A stretch of 64,000 bases of DNA from positions 2,841,001 through 2,905,000 of the forward strand of contig NGZR01000006.1 of the NCBI GenBank assembly GCA_002197995.1. Reading direction: 5' to 3'. Shown here piece by piece: positions 32,022 to 44,178 of this stretch. Position 1 is the stretch's first letter; each line of letters starts with the position of its first letter. The DNA is from Gaeumannomyces sp. JS-464 (Eukaryota > Ascomycota > Sordariomycetes > Magnaporthales > Magnaporthaceae). The notes under the pieces were generated by a model. That model was not told the DNA's origin and searched no databases. It worked only from the letters and a program-made list of their open reading frames with translations. Position numbers and translations under genes: made by a program.

Positions 32022-34099
32022 TCAGCCTGGACAGCCCCCGGCCGCCGCTTTTTCGATAGCCAGGACGGTGTCGATGAAGCTCCGCTTGAGCTCGCTCTGC
32101 TTGCGTGACGCGAGCAGCTGCGCCGTCTTGAGGACGTTCTTGATCTGCCGGCCGTTGAGCGGGTACTCGGCGAGCTCCTCGATGTCGGTGGGCGTGATGC
32201 CCATGCGGCCGCCCAGGAAGTTGCGCCAGATGGCCGCGCGCGACTTGGCGTCCAGGGCGCTGTACTCGAGGCTGACGTGGATCCTCGACTGGAACGCCTG
32301 GTCGATGTTGTCGACGCGGTTGGTCGTCATGAAGAGGATCCCCTCGTAGTACTCCAGCGTCCTTAGGAAGATGCTAACCACCTTGTTCCTTTCAAGGTCG
32401 TGAGGACTGCGAGCTTCCAAAAAAACATCCGCCTCGTCCAGCAGCAGGATGGCGTTCCAGCGGGCCACCAGCTCCAGGATCCGTGACAGGCCGTGCTCCA
32501 CCTCCCACGGCTCCGAGCCCAGATCGCCCGAGCTGAGCGTGTGCAGCGGGACCCGCAGGTGCTCAGCCACGGCTTCGGCCGTCAGCGTCTTGCCTACTCC
32601 GGGGGGACCGGCCAGCAGGCAGATGACGCCTTTGCCCTTTCCAGTGATGAAGTCGTCGAACGACCGGCCGCCGCCGCCCTCTGTCTGGTCGAGCTGCGAC
32701 TCGGAGAAGGCCAGGATCAGCTCCTTCTGGTCTTCGGGCAGGACAAGCCGGTCGAACGCCTTGCGGTTCCACTCGATCTCGGCCACGTGCTCGACGTAAA
32801 AGTCGAGCCACTTCTTGAGCTTGAGCGAGTAGCCGCGCGTGCGCGCCCGGCAGAGCATGTGGTGGAAGGGCGTCAGGCGCAGGGGGCCGGCGCCCTCGAG
32901 CCCGTTGGAGAGTCGGTAGGCGGCGAGCAGCTCGAGGTCCTGGGCGTTGAAGTCCTCGACGTAGCGGCGCGGGTAGGGGCTGAAGCGGTTGAAGGACTTG
33001 ATGTCGACGACGATGCGGCCCTGCACTTGAACGGGCACCTCGTTCCCCTCTCTATCCCACGTTATGGCGGTGCCGTCGTAGCTCTTGAAGCAGTGACCCG
33101 ACAGCTCCTCGAAGATCTTGCCGCGCTTGACCAGGAGCTCCGTCACCTCCTCCTTGCTTTCGTGGAACGAGAGCGGGAAGGCGTTGAGCGAGGTGATTTT
33201 GCGCAGGCCGATGAATTCGGGCACGTCGACAACCTCTCGCGACCGCCCAAACTGCTTGCCCGAGTAGTCGATGCACTCGAGCCTCAGCCGCAGAAACCTG
33301 CCGCACTGGTTCTCCATGTACTCGGTCTCGTGCAGCTGCATGGCCGTGTGCGCCCCCTTAAAGGTCGAAAACACAACCGACCCTGGCTGGAAGATCATCC
33401 ACAGATCCGAAAACTTGATGTTTTTGACCCGAACGTAATCCTCGAACGCGCGGATCTTATCGCCGATCTCGTACGTCAGGATGTCATGCAGCACGCCCAG
33501 GTGCTCCTTGGTGGTCGTATCGAGGTCCGGCTTGGCCATGAAGGCCGTGTATTCAGGCCAACGGTGAACAAAGGGGTGGAAAGGAGCCTCGAACTCGAGA
33601 CGCTCGAGCTCGCAGGCCACGCCCGGGTAGCCCTCAAGGATCTCGCCCAGGGCCTTCCGGAGCCAATCGCTCTGGATGACCAGGGAATGCGCCTCGAGCT
33701 TTTTGCGCGAGTCCTGGGACTTGATGTTGCGAACAAGGACGGCGTACTGGGCCGTGGCATCATTCTCGGCCGCCTCGGGCAGGTCCTTGGAGGCTGGTCC
33801 ACCCACGACCAGTTGCCGTCGCTGTCCTTGGCGGAGCGGTAGATGTTTTTGGGTATGCTGAGGGATCCCTTGGGGGCTAGGGGCTCCTTGGGCTTCTCTT
33901 CTTCCTCCTTCTCTTTGGTCTCGCCGTCCGTCTCGCCGTTCTTGGTCTCGCCGTTGGCCTTGTTACCTGATGACGCCTCGCCGTTGGTCTTGTCGGCGGA
34001 TGATGCCTCGCCATTGGTCTGGTCCGCAGCCGCCTTTGCCTTGGTGCCATTGACCTGGCCCTCGGCTGGGGTCTCGTCAATCACAGCAGCGGGCGCCAT
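32022..34099 (-). CDS. AAA+ ATPase with an N-terminal DUF7025-like domain
   Basis: About 692 residues are encoded in one exon. Residues 1-80 are a repetitive, Lys/Glu-rich disordered stretch (several NGE-A-S-S units). A large domain of the type found in fungal AAA proteins follows (WMIFQPGSVVFS; ECIDYSGKQFG; GRIVVDIKSFNRF). The ATPase core has Walker A LLAGPPGVGKTLTAEAVAE, Walker B AILLLDEADVFLEAR, sensor 1 ILFMTTNRVDNID, an arginine finger region AFQSRIHVSLEY and a C-terminal lid with LNGRQIKNVLKTAQLLA. One base is missing near 33,790 in a CC/GG run (VDQPP to KDLPEAAEND). The cellular role is unknown; such genes are abundant in filamentous fungi and resemble BCS1/CDC48-like ATPases only in the core. 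Confidence 0.88.
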
Positions 34100-35461
34100 T
34101 GTGTCTGTTGGATGTGGTCAATGGTGCAGTGAAAGGATTGGTGTGGAGTTTGGGCTTGCAACAAGACCAAGACGGGGCGGAAGGGCGGAAGAGAAGGTGT
34201 ATTAATGCTGATGTCGAGAGACGGCCCGGACTGGGGTCTTGAGACGACGAGACAACGCATCCCATATTGGCCTCAGCCATCTAGGTAGAAAGCAGACTGC
34301 TGCCTCGGTGATGCACATGTCGGTAACCGTCACTGCATCTGACAGCCTTACCAGAAACCACGGGCAGTGACTCAACCGGGCGGGGGTGCTCAGCAGAGCG
34401 GCGAGCGCAGACAGGCCGGAGCAGGGGATCGTGCATTGGCGGTGATGGAGCTTGGAAAGGCAGCCAATGGCGGGGTGACTAGGGATGAACGATAGGGGAA
34501 AGTAGCGTTTGAGCGGCAGGCAGACGCAGGCAGGGGAACAGGGGCTTTGGGACGATCTTAGGCTGCAACGCGTGCAGCTCGGGTTTTCCAGCCAAAAGCC
34601 CATTGACAGGCAGTGCCCGAGTCCGAGCAAGCAGATGCTAATTTTTCTACGCGGGTTCAGGAGCCGAGCGAAATCCTTACATCGTGAACACGAAAAGGAG
34701 GAAAAAGAAAACCACGCAGACGGATCCTTTCGCTTCCGGCCAGGCTGTTTGCATGGCGTGGGGGCCCCGAGTCGGGCTGCCTCACGAACACAGTCGAGAG
34801 CGGATGTACTAGTACTGCCTCGTAGGTAAGACTTCGCTCAGCAGTGGAACCATCGTCGAGGGTATCTGATGGGTCGGCAGCGGGCCAAGCTGACGCAGGC
34901 AGGGTTAGCGGTCTGCCTTATCATGTTGGAACACGCTGCCGTGCTGGACACGCTATTGTGTCGCCCACGTCAGCCGGTCGCGTTTGTCCGGCATTGTAAG
35001 AAGGGCCAGATCTCGACATTCCATGGAATTGTTTTTTTTTTTTTCTTCTTTTTTTCTCCCCCAATCTGCTGCAAGGTAGAATGGGATTAGAGGAGTCACG
35101 ATGCCGCATCCGAGTGAAAGATGGCCCATCCAGCTGAAGCACAGGGCCCAGGCGTTCCCCAGATTCCGCCCACCGAGGCACAGAGGGTGCCGCTGTGGTT
35201 CGTGAATAGGCAGGCACACCCCACCCACCATGGACCCTTCTCCACTCGGCAGCAAACAGCCCGACGTCATCGCGGCGCGGGCATGAGCTCAGCTCAAGTC
35301 AATGCTGCCTGCTCGACTTTGCATCCTCCAACCGGGCTGCCACCGCTGCCACGGTACCTATGCACATAACGGCTATATCCCGTCTCCGACCCACGCGAGT
35401 AGTGCAAGCCCTCTCCAGGCAATCTTTCCCATACGGCTGCCCCGCCTTTGGCTTTCGCAGA
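34100..35461. other. Divergent intergenic region
   Basis: No gene was recognised between the AAA+ gene (minus) and the Nudix gene (plus). It contains a T-rich tract around 35,032-35,057. Promoter elements are likely on both sides but none is distinctive. Confidence 0.45.
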
Positions 35462-36410
35462 ATGGCATCGACATTCAGGCTCCCGGACCATGACATACCG
35501 GTCACCCTGCCCCAGGGGCTTTCGGAGAAGCAGCTCCTGGGATTTCACCCCTTCAAGGTAGAAGAAGCGACTCCATCCATGTCCCATGATGGGGATTTCG
35601 CCCTTATCCGTGCCAATACGATGCTAACATGCCGGCGCCGCGCTCCCAGAACTGGGTCGCGACGCTGACCTCGTCACTCGCGCTGCAATCCACAGCAGCC
35701 TCCCACCCCTTCCACCAGGACCCGTACCGCCTGCGCGCCATCACGGTGCAGTCGTTCGATCTGTTCGGCGGCTCCCGGCTCGGCTTCCTCAAGCTGACGG
35801 CGGACGTGTCCAACGCCGCGGGCGAGTCGCTGCCGGCGCCGTCTTCCTGCGCGGGCCCTCGGTCGCCATGATGGTGGTGCTCCTGCCCGACGACGCGCCC
35901 GCGGGCACGGACGAGCGCTACGTGCTCATGACGGTGCAGCCGCGCGTCGCCGCCGGCAGCCTGGCCTTTGCCGAGCTGCCCGCCGGCATGGTGGACGACG
36001 ACGGCCAGTTCGCGGGCACGGCGGCGCGCGAGATCAAGGAGGAGCTGGGGCTAGACATACCCGCCTCGGAGCTGACGTGTCTGAGCGACCTGGCCGCCGA
36101 GGAGGCCGCCGCGGCGGCTGGTGGGGCCCAGGAGGGACAAGACGCCGCCGGGGAGAAGCTGGCGCAGGCGGTGTATCCGTCGGCGGGAGGCTGCGACGAA
36201 TACATCCCCATCTTCATGCACGAGCGGAGAGTTCCGCGCAAGCAGCTGGCAGAGTGGACAGGCAAGCTGACGGGACTGCGGGATGAGGGCGAAAAGATCA
36301 CCCTCAAGCTTGTGCACATGGATAACCTCTGGTGGGAGGGCGCATGCGACGCCAAGTGCCTCGCCGCAGTCGCGCTGTGGCAGGGGTTGAGGAGAAAAGG
36401 GAGGTTGTGA
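35462..36410 (+). CDS. Nudix hydrolase, ADP-sugar/UDP-sugar pyrophosphatase type
   Basis: It likely splits nucleoside diphosphate sugars. Two exons (35462-35557, 35650-36410) give about 285 residues. The Nudix box is present as ELPAGMVDDDG followed by TAAREIKEELGLDI. The REUxEExGU core is intact, but the earlier Glu position is Gly, as also in the plant NUDT14-like ADP/UDP-glucose pyrophosphatases, which share the ELPAGM lead-in. Upstream, LRAITVQSFDLFGGSRLGFL and FLRGPSVAMMVVL form the N-terminal beta domain of that subfamily. One G seems to be missing at 35,833-35,836 (AGESLPG to AVFLRGPS). The initiator MASTFRLPDHDIPV is chosen because exon 1 ends exactly at a good donor. Confidence 0.82.
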
Positions 36411-36566
36411 GCTCGCTGCAGCAGAGATAACAGGAGACGTGATAGATAGGTTCCAACTGCCCAGGGCCCGCATAATACCACAGAATACTCTGGCCATGCG
36501 CCTCGGCAAAATAAGCGCCAAATGCACGACTGTGTCCTCCAGGGCTACCACCAACCGCCCACGTCT

Positions 36567-37342
36567 CTACCTCACCCCGTTTAGCCTCGGCTCGCCGGCA
36601 GGAAGCAGCACCCAGTCCCTCACGCCACCCTTCCAGTCGCTGATGCGCACGTCCTTGATGGCGACAATGACAACACGCACGTCCTCGCCGTCGACGAAGG
36701 ACGGCCTGGTAGCAGAGTCGGCGTCCGGGGCGGCGCCGTTGGCAGCAGCGAACAGCGAGGAGGCAGCGCCCGCGTCTGCGTCGAACGTGTTGTTCTCGAG
36801 GTGCTGCTGGCGGTAGTACCTCTCCTCGTCGGAGCCGGCGTCGGCCAGGCGGGCGGAGCCGTTGATGGTGGCCGAGATGGACGAGATGGAGGACGTGTTG
36901 AGGTTCAGGAGCAGGCTGGCGAGGCTGGAGCGGTGCTCGGGGCCGGGCGAGCCGCCCGACATGCGGCGGGCGTTGGGCGGGCGGTGGGAGACCCCTGTAT
37001 TTGGCTGATGAGTGGAGCGCACAAGCACAGGGGTTGTTCGGTCCGTCAAGAAAACTCACAGTCGTGGACGAGCAGCGAGACGGCCGGATTGGCCAGCAGG
37101 TTGTTGGTCTTCTTGCTGGCGGCGTTGGTGGTCATGACGATGACGGGGTCGGGCGAGAAGGGCGACTCGGGCAGGTAGGTGTAGCTCATCAGCGAGACGT
37201 GGGGGACGTTGTCGGTGCAGGTGGCCAGGTGCAGGAAGCGCGCGTTCTCGAGGCACTGCACCACCTCGCCCGGCAGCGCGTCGGCCGTCTGCTTGTGCGT
37301 GTCGCCCGCCGAGGCCTCGTGGTTGAGGGGGATCTGGTCCAT
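36567..37342 (-). CDS. PNPOx-like FMN-binding flavoprotein (YLR456W/YPR172W type)
   Basis: Two exons (37342-37060, 36994-36567) encode 236 residues without frameshift. The split-barrel flavin fold is seen in FLHLATCTDNVPHVSLMSYT, VIVMTTNAASKKTNNLLANP and AVSLLVHDW/VSHRPP, where the Trp codon is formed across the 65-nt intron. The C-terminal half ends with VVIVAIKDVRISDWKGGVRD, completing the barrel. This matches the fungal pyridoxamine-5'-phosphate-oxidase-like family whose substrates are unknown, not true PDX3. Transcription diverges from the biotin carboxylase gene 394 bases away and converges with the Nudix gene. Confidence 0.85.
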
Positions 37343-37736
37343 GGCTGGGGGCTGCGATGGCTGTCTGTTGCGCTGGTCAATCGATGGCTGGGAGACGAGC
37401 CCGCCAGCTGAGGCTCGTTCGTGCTCTTTCAGCTACAGAAGCACGGCTCAGCTAAGCTGCGGGTGGGTCAGGTGCTCTGAATCGTGCAAGGGGTGATGAC
37501 GTCGGCCCAATTCGGCGGGGTTAGCGTCAATTGGCAGCGCCCGCGACGGCTAGCCTCGGCTTTCCAGTCACTGAAGAGGGCAGCTGGAATGGCCGAGGCG
37601 TCATCGTGCTCTCGCTCTTCACCTCCAACCTGACCTCGTCTTCTGTCCTCGTCCCGCCCGCCCAGCTTCTATCCACACCACCTCACGCGGAGTCCAGCCG
37701 GGGAACATCAACAGCAGAACCGCGCTCGACAGTACG
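37343..37736. promoter_or_regulatory. 394-bp bidirectional promoter (PNPOx-like / biotin carboxylase)
   Basis: The two start codons face away from each other across 394 bases, so both promoters must lie here. The plus-strand half ends in a C/T-rich stretch (about 37,610-37,690), a usual feature upstream of fungal start codons. No specific binding site is assigned. Confidence 0.5.
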
Positions 37737-38731
37737 ATGCGGTCCCTCAAAAAAGCCCACGCCCGGCTGCCGCTGCGCAACGCCTCCCGCCTCCTCTCCA
37801 CGACGGCCCCGGCAGCGAGCAGCAGCATCAGCAGCAGCACCCCAACGCCAAAAGCCACCGCCACCCAGACCCCCATCACATCCCTCCTCATCGCCAACCG
37901 CGGCGAGATCGCCCTTCGCATACACCGCACCGCCGCCCGCCTCGGCATCCCAACGACGACCATCTACACCGACGTCGACAAGGACTCGCAGCACGCCGCC
38001 GCCTCGCCCTCGTCCATCGCCCTGGGCTCCGACCCGCGCGCCTACCTCGACGGCAACCGCATCGCGTCCCTGGCCGCCCGCCACCGCATCGCCGCCCTCC
38101 ACCCGGGCTATGGCTTCCTGTCTGAGAACGCGGCGTTTGCGCGCCTCTGCGCCGACCGCGGCATCAACTTCGTCGGGCCCCCTCCCCAGGCCATGGCCGA
38201 CATGGGCGACAAGGCCCGCTCCAAGGAGCTCATGACAGCGGCCGGCGTGCCCTGCGTGCCCGGCTACCACGGCCCGGACCAGGACGCTGCCTTCCTGCAG
38301 GACCGCGCCGCCGAGATCACGTACCCGGTCCTGCTCAAGAGCGTCAAGGGCGGCGGCGGCAAGGGCATGCGCATCGTCCGCTCCGCCGCCGAGTTCCCCG
38401 CCCAGCTGCGCAGCGCCCGGGCCGAGGCCCGCGCCAGCTTCGGCCCGGACGGCGAGGTCATGCTGGTCGAGAAGTACATTGAGCGCCGCGCCACGTCGAG
38501 GTCCAGGTCTTTGCCGACCGCCACGGCTCGTGCGTGGCGCTGGGCGAGCGCGACTGCAGCGTCCAGCGCCGCCACCAAAAGGTCGTCGAGGAGTCGCCCG
38601 CACCGGGCCTCGCCGAGGAGCTGCGCCAGGACCTGTGGGCCAAGGCCCGCACCGCCGCCGCCGCCGTTGGCTACGTGGGCGCCGGCACCGTCGAGTTCAT
38701 CCTGGACCGCGACACGGGCCGCTTCTACTTT

Positions 38732-38764
<33 letters not shown>

Positions 38765-40092
38765 CCCGTCAGCGAGATGGTGACGGGCACGGACCTGGTC
38801 GAGTGGCAGCTGCGCGTGGCCGCCGGCGAGCCGCTGCCGCTGACCCAGGACGAGGTAGAGGCGCGCATCCGCGGCCGGGGCGCCGCCATCGAGGCGCGCA
38901 TCTACGCCGAGAACCCGGAGAAGGGCTTCCTGCCGGACTCGGGCCGGCTCGTGCACCTGGCCACGCCGCGGACCGACACCGGCACCAAGGCGGCCGAGGA
39001 CGCAGACGTGCGCATCGACGCCGGCTTCGTCGAGGGCGACACGGTCTCGCAGGCCTACGACGGCATGATCGCCAAGCTGATCGTCAGGGGCCGCGACAGG
39101 GAGACGGCGATCCGGTGCATGGAGCTGGCGCTGCGCGAGTACGAGGTCGTCGGGCTCAGCACAAACATTGAGTTCCTCAAGCGCCTGTGCCGCAACCCGG
39201 CCTTTGTCGAGGGCGATCTCGACACAGGCTTCATCGAGCGCTGGCGGGACGATCTGTTTGCGCCCCGCCGCGTCGAGGATGAGGTTTTCGTCCAGGCGGC
39301 CCTGGCGCTTGCTGCTTCGTCGTTGACGCCGCTCCCAGCTGGCCAAGCAGGCTCGGGCCCGCATGGCGAGCCGCTGGGCTTTGGGGACGCAGCCGCGTCC
39401 ACGGGAGGGCGCAGGTTCGCGTTCAAGGTGACGGACGGCTATTCTGAGCAGCCTGCCGAAGGTGCCAAGGAGGACGTCGTCGAGGTCGTAGTGACGCAGC
39501 GTGGCAGTGGCCTGTTCAACGCTCGCGTGTCCCGCAGCGGCGAGGAGACGCCTTGCGAGTTTGACAACATCACAACCGAGTCGCGGATAAGCAGCAGCAG
39601 CAGCAGCAGAAGCTCGACAAAAACGACGGTCAAGTCACTCTTCCCGCTGGCCAGGATCGAGTCGACCGTGGTGCGGGACCCGACCAACAACGACCGCATC
39701 ACCGTGTTCCAGCTGGGCACCAAGACGGAGCTGGCGCTGGCGCAGCCGCCGTGGTATGAGAAGGCGCTGGGCCTGAAGGAGGCGGCCGCGTCGGTCGTGG
39801 CGCCCATGCCGTGCAAGATCCTGAGGAACGAGGTCAGCGAGGGCGATGCGGTGGAGAAGGGGACGCCGCTGGTTGTGTAAGTTGCTATTCCCTTGTCGAC
39901 CCCTGTGAACTATTTGATGGCAAAAGAAAGCTAATAGGCAACAGCATCGAATCTATGAAGATGGAGACGGTCATCCGCTCGCCCCAGGCCGGCGTCATCA
40001 AGAAGCTGGCCCACAAAGAGGGCGACATCTGCAAGGCAGGGACGGTATTGGTGCTGTTCGAGGAAGCCGAGGAAGCCGAGGAAGCGAGCTAA
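37737..40092 (+). CDS. Mitochondrial biotin carboxylase/biotin carrier subunit, 3-methylcrotonyl-CoA carboxylase alpha type
   Basis: This is the ATP-dependent carboxylation of biotin in leucine breakdown. Two exons (37737-39876, 39945-40092) give about 762 residues. The N-terminus is Arg/Ser-rich without acids, a likely mitochondrial presequence. The biotin carboxylase domain has SLLIANRGEIALRIHRTAAR, HPGYGFLSENAAFA, LLKSVKGGGGKGMRIV, EMNTRLQVEHPVSEMVTG and the cap region. The carrier domain has APMPCKIL and the biotin-accepting Lys in ESMKMETVIRSPQAG, spanning the 68-nt intron. One base is missing at about 38,486 (KYIER to RHVEVQVFAD). The length and the ESMKM form fit MCC better than acetyl-CoA carboxylase; propionyl-CoA carboxylase is not excluded. 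The beta subunit gene is not in the window. Confidence 0.85.
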
Positions 40093-40286
40093 TGGCTGGC
40101 TGACAGATGGTTAAGTGCACTTTGCATCACGCAGCTGGGCGCAATGGGTTGGCAGGCGTATTTGGGTATCAGGTTTTGGATTATTTCAAATGATGTTGGC
40201 CCCGAGGACTCGACACGAAAAACAAAAATCCATACAAATTGCATCGTCTTGTCGTGTCTTGATGTGTTTTTATTAGACAAGGTCTG

Positions 40287-42147
40287 CTAAGCCAACATCC
40301 CAAACCCTTGTGGAACCAGCTCGTCCAGATCTAGCCCTTTGAACCCATCTTCTACCACCCAGGACCTGCCCTTCTCCAGCGCGTGCAGGACCTCACATGC
40401 TCTGCCGACGACGAGCAGCCCCGGCGGCCGACTGCCCTCCTGCTCGATGGCCTCGGCCACGAACTCTAGAGTCGTGCGGATCACGCGCTGGTCTGGACAG
40501 CTCGCGCGCTCGATGACGGCGCACGGTGTGTTTTTGGGCCACAGAGCCCTCGCGGGGGCCGTGGCCGTGGCGGTTCTGACGTCTCCGCATCAGCCGTCCC
40601 CAGCTCCTCGTCGGGGTGGCACGTCAGCTCCCTCACCAGCCCGACAATGCGGTGCAGCGCCATTAAAAACACGACTGTGCGCGACGGCACAAACTCGGGC
40701 GGCGCGGGTGGCTTGCCCTTCTTCCCGGTCCCCGTGCAGACGAGCACCTGGTCGGCGACGTCGCGCTGCGTGGCCGGGATCCCCGCAAACAGCGGCGCCG
40801 ACAGCGCGCTGGTGACGCCCGGCAGCACCACGATCTGCGTCTGCGCCAGGCCGGCCCCGCGCAGCGTCGCCACCTCCTCGCCGCCGCGCCCGTAGACGTA
40901 CGGGTCGCCCTGCTTGAGGCGCAGGACCACTTTTCCCGCCCGCGCGGCCGCCACGGCCTGGGCCATGAGCTCGTCCTGCGCCGCGTCGGCGTTGCCGGGG
41001 AACTTGCGCGCGATGGCCACGGGCGTGCGGCGCGGGATCAGGTCCAGCACGCCCGCGGGGACGAGCTTGTCGGCCAGGACCACGTCGGCGGCCTGCAGGG
41101 CTTTGTAGGTCGCGCGCGTCAGGAGGTCCGGGTGGCCCGGACCGGAGCCGGCGAGGATGACGCGGCCACGGGTCGCGGAGAGGGTGGTGGGCCTGTTGGG
41201 TTGCTGCTGCTGTTGCCGTTGTTGCTGCGGCTGCTGCTACTGTGCTCGGTCCGCTGCTCCCCAGGGTGCGCAGACTCGGCGTAGGCGCCGAGTACGGCGT
41301 CGACGTCGGCGTCGTCGACGGCGGCCAGGCGCTTCAGGGGCCAGTACTCGCAGACCTGGGCCAGCCACCGCATGCGCCGCGTCTTGGCCGCTTCGAAGTC
41401 GGCGTCCGTCACCAGCTTATTGAACGTGGCGCGCTGGTCGTACGACTCGTCCTCGTCCGTCTCGGTCACAGGCATGGCTTGGCCGTCACCGTCCTCTTCC
41501 ATCCTCTTTTGCCGCTTCGGGCTCCTGCCGGCGACGGGGTCGCCCCCGCCCCCGTCCTCCTCCTGGATGCGCCTGCGCAGCTCGCCCAGACGGGCGCACG
41601 CGAGCCCCATGCCGGCGGGCAGGGCGGCGGCCAGCTCGCGGCGCACGCGGCCGGCCAGCCTGCAGCCGCGGCCGTTGGTGGTGACGCCGACCTGCAGCGG
41701 CCCGTCGGTGTGGGTGGACAGCAGGCTGAAGGTGCAGAGGCGGGGAGCGTCGACGACGTTGACGGGCACGCGCAGGCGCCGGCATAGCGCTGACACGGCC
41801 TCGCTCAGCGGGTCGCGCGGGCCGGCCGTCACGAAGACGGCGTCGACGTGGCTAGACGCCTCGGCCCGGCCCAGCGTCGACACGTCGGCGGGCGAAAAGG
41901 GCCGGCGCAGCCACTGCACCTCGCCCGACTCGACGCGCCGGCGCAGCGCGTAGTGCAGCGGGTCGCTGCTGTCGCCAGCGTCGCTGCTGGTGTCTGGGGC
42001 GATCAGGATGGGCTTGGCGCCAGCGGCCAGGCTCTGGGCGCAGCGCGAGGCGGCGAGCGGGTTGGTGCCCAGGACCAGGTGCACGTGGCCGCGGCAGTCG
42101 ACGGCCGTCAGCATGGACGTGTGGTAGGCCGGGATGGGGGACGCCAT
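40287..42147 (-). CDS. MET1: Siroheme biosynthesis uroporphyrin-III C-methyltransferase, MET1 type
   Basis: This enzyme makes precorrin-2 for the siroheme of sulphite and nitrite reductases. It encodes about 620 residues in one exon if two single losses are allowed (near 41,189 and in the G run 40,554-40,558). The N-terminal Rossmann-like region resembles the CysG/Met8 N-terminus (HLVLGTNPLAASRCAQSLAAG; VDAVFVTAGP; PVNVVDAPRLCTFS). It is followed by a Lys/Arg and acidic linker, then the SAM methyltransferase: VILAGSGPGHPDLLT, ADVVLADKLV, VLRLKQGDPYVYGRGGEE, VLPGVTSALSAP, GIPATQRD and VVFLMAL. The end GLLVVGRACEVL matches the family. The domain order is that of yeast Met1. It is convergent with the biotin carboxylase gene. 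Confidence 0.87.
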
Positions 42148-44178
42148 CGCTGCGGCGTTGGACGTGTGCCTATTGCTGTGGTTCCAGAGTACTGCGGTTG
42201 TCGTTGTCTACATGTGATTGTGTGGTGTGAGAGGGCGTCTCCTTTTTGTTGGCAGATGCGGCGTCGGCGGCGGGAGGCAGGACAAAGTCAAACAAACTCA
42301 AGCCCCGACAGACAAGATATATCATGGCCCCTTGAAGCAAGGGAGACCCCGCGACACGCACAGGCAAAGGCACGCCCCGAGGAGTTGCTCGATAAGACCC
42401 CATTTCGCAGAGGCGATGGCGGCACTTCCGGCGAGGGATCCGCAAGCCGGATATCGGCCTCTTTGGGATTCAGGATGAGTAAAATTTTGGATGCTGAGTT
42501 TTCAATGCCGGGCGCTGACGCCATTCGAGGCTGTCTTATCGTGTGTGCCAGCCAATAGCCGTGGCTGGATTAGTGTGGAGGTTCCGCGGAGGTGGAAATA
42601 CCAAATACCAACGCCACGAGAAATGATATGGAGAAATTGGATTCGCAGGAGCACTTCCGCGGGTGTTTCCATTGCACAGATATTTATGAGTAGCAATGGA
42701 CAAAGACACTTTATCTTTGCCTCAGCTGCTTGCCGGTAACCCGCATCCCGCTGTCGCGGCCAGTCTGCCAGGTCAGAAGTCATTTTTCTTTGCAACTTCT
42801 GTTTGCTCCAGCCGCGGCGGTATGGCGTGACCAGCCGAGAAGCCGATGACTCGCCGCGCTGCTGCCCGCACAGGCAAATCGAAAGTGGCTGTCTGGTCGT
42901 GGATGCGCCACCAGAACAGACCCCAGACCCCAGATCCAACATGTGCCTGTTCGTCCCAGACCAGCGGAAGAAAGCAACACCATGGGGCGGCAGTAGCGGT
43001 GATCAAACCGCGGGCCGAAATGGCGCTTCTCTTTATCCATTTCCTGCTCCAGGCCCTGCTTCGAACCCCGGCTCCTTCTTCCCCACGTTCCAACCCCTCC
43101 CCCTCCTCGCGGCCTCGTCGCTTCTGTTTCATGTTTCTCTCGCGACGGGCAACCCAGCAGGGCTGATTGGCCGTGTTGCCTTGCTTTTGCGTAGCATCTG
43201 GATCTGCCCAGCTAGCCCCGTGGAAGAGTCAGAAGGGTCCTCTTGGCCTCATCGACTGGACCCTGATTTGCACACCGACATCAGATCCAGGGCAGCCAGC
43301 GCAGGAAGCCAGGCAGCAGGAGAGTCAACAGCCAGATCTTGGTTCCTTGTAACTTGCAACGAACGATGAGACACGCGGCAGCAGACCGCAGTTCTTATGT
43401 AATATGGCCGTGCAAAAGTCCAGATGGGTCAGCCCGACACAAAGCTGCTGCTTCCATTGGCAATCTGACAGCTGAAAAGGAAAAATCACGCGTGCAATGG
43501 GCAAGAAACACAAAGGAACAAAAGGCTAAAATGGCAAAGATGACGTCGGCTGGGTGCTCACAAAAAGCACCACCCTCGGCTAGCTGGGAGCTTGGGCCTA
43601 TGGGCGCGCCCTAGTAGGCCCACTCCACTGCGGGCCACCCCCAGAGACCTGGACTGCTGCCAGTCTGGTGTCGTCATGGCGCTGAGTCGCCTGCCCAACG
43701 CGAATGCGGATGGCTCTGGGGGAGATCAAGATCGATCGTACATATCAATTTACCACTCCCACCTTTTCCCCCCTGTGGCCGTTGGCTGACGCCGGAACAT
43801 GCCATCAATTTCCCTGTAATTTTCTGCCTCGGTGGTCGTCCCATCTTGTGTGCCGCTCGTGCAACAACCTGGTTCCCATCAACCATTTTTTCTGTCCTTT
43901 TTCTTTGCCTACGGCAGCATTCAAAGTCTCCCAAACCAGGCGCGCGGGTTGCCGACGGGAAGCGGGAGCCTAATTGTTAATCGCACCGCACCTGCACCGC
44001 ACTCCCAGGTTGCCACGGCGCTGTTCCACCGGACAGGCACCCGGCCAGTCATTTGAAGCCCACACGATAACCCTCGGGTCCCGACAGCTACCATCCTGGC
44101 TGCATCCCAGCGTGCCCGCGGCCACTAGCGGCAGTTCGTCCGACAAGGCATCCCAAGATAAGGTCTCTGGTTGCTGCC
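42148..44178. other. 2-kb intergenic region
   Basis: No gene was recognised. The stretch lies between two divergently transcribed genes (MET1-type, minus; Sur7/PalI, plus). Open stretches are short, overlapping and without motifs. Confidence 0.5.

Noticed and set aside
32493..33842. Long open frame (449 codons) on the plus strand
   Set aside because: It is antisense to the AAA+ ATPase and its composition mirrors that gene's codons; no recognisable domain.
37683..38603. Open frame opposite the biotin carboxylase
   Set aside because: It is Ala/Gly/Val/Arg-rich antisense, explained by GC-rich coding on the plus strand.
37737..40092. Acetyl-CoA or pyruvate carboxylase
   Set aside because: It is too short and has no carboxyltransferase domain. 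The biotin carboxylase plus carrier layout fits MCC/PCC alpha subunits.
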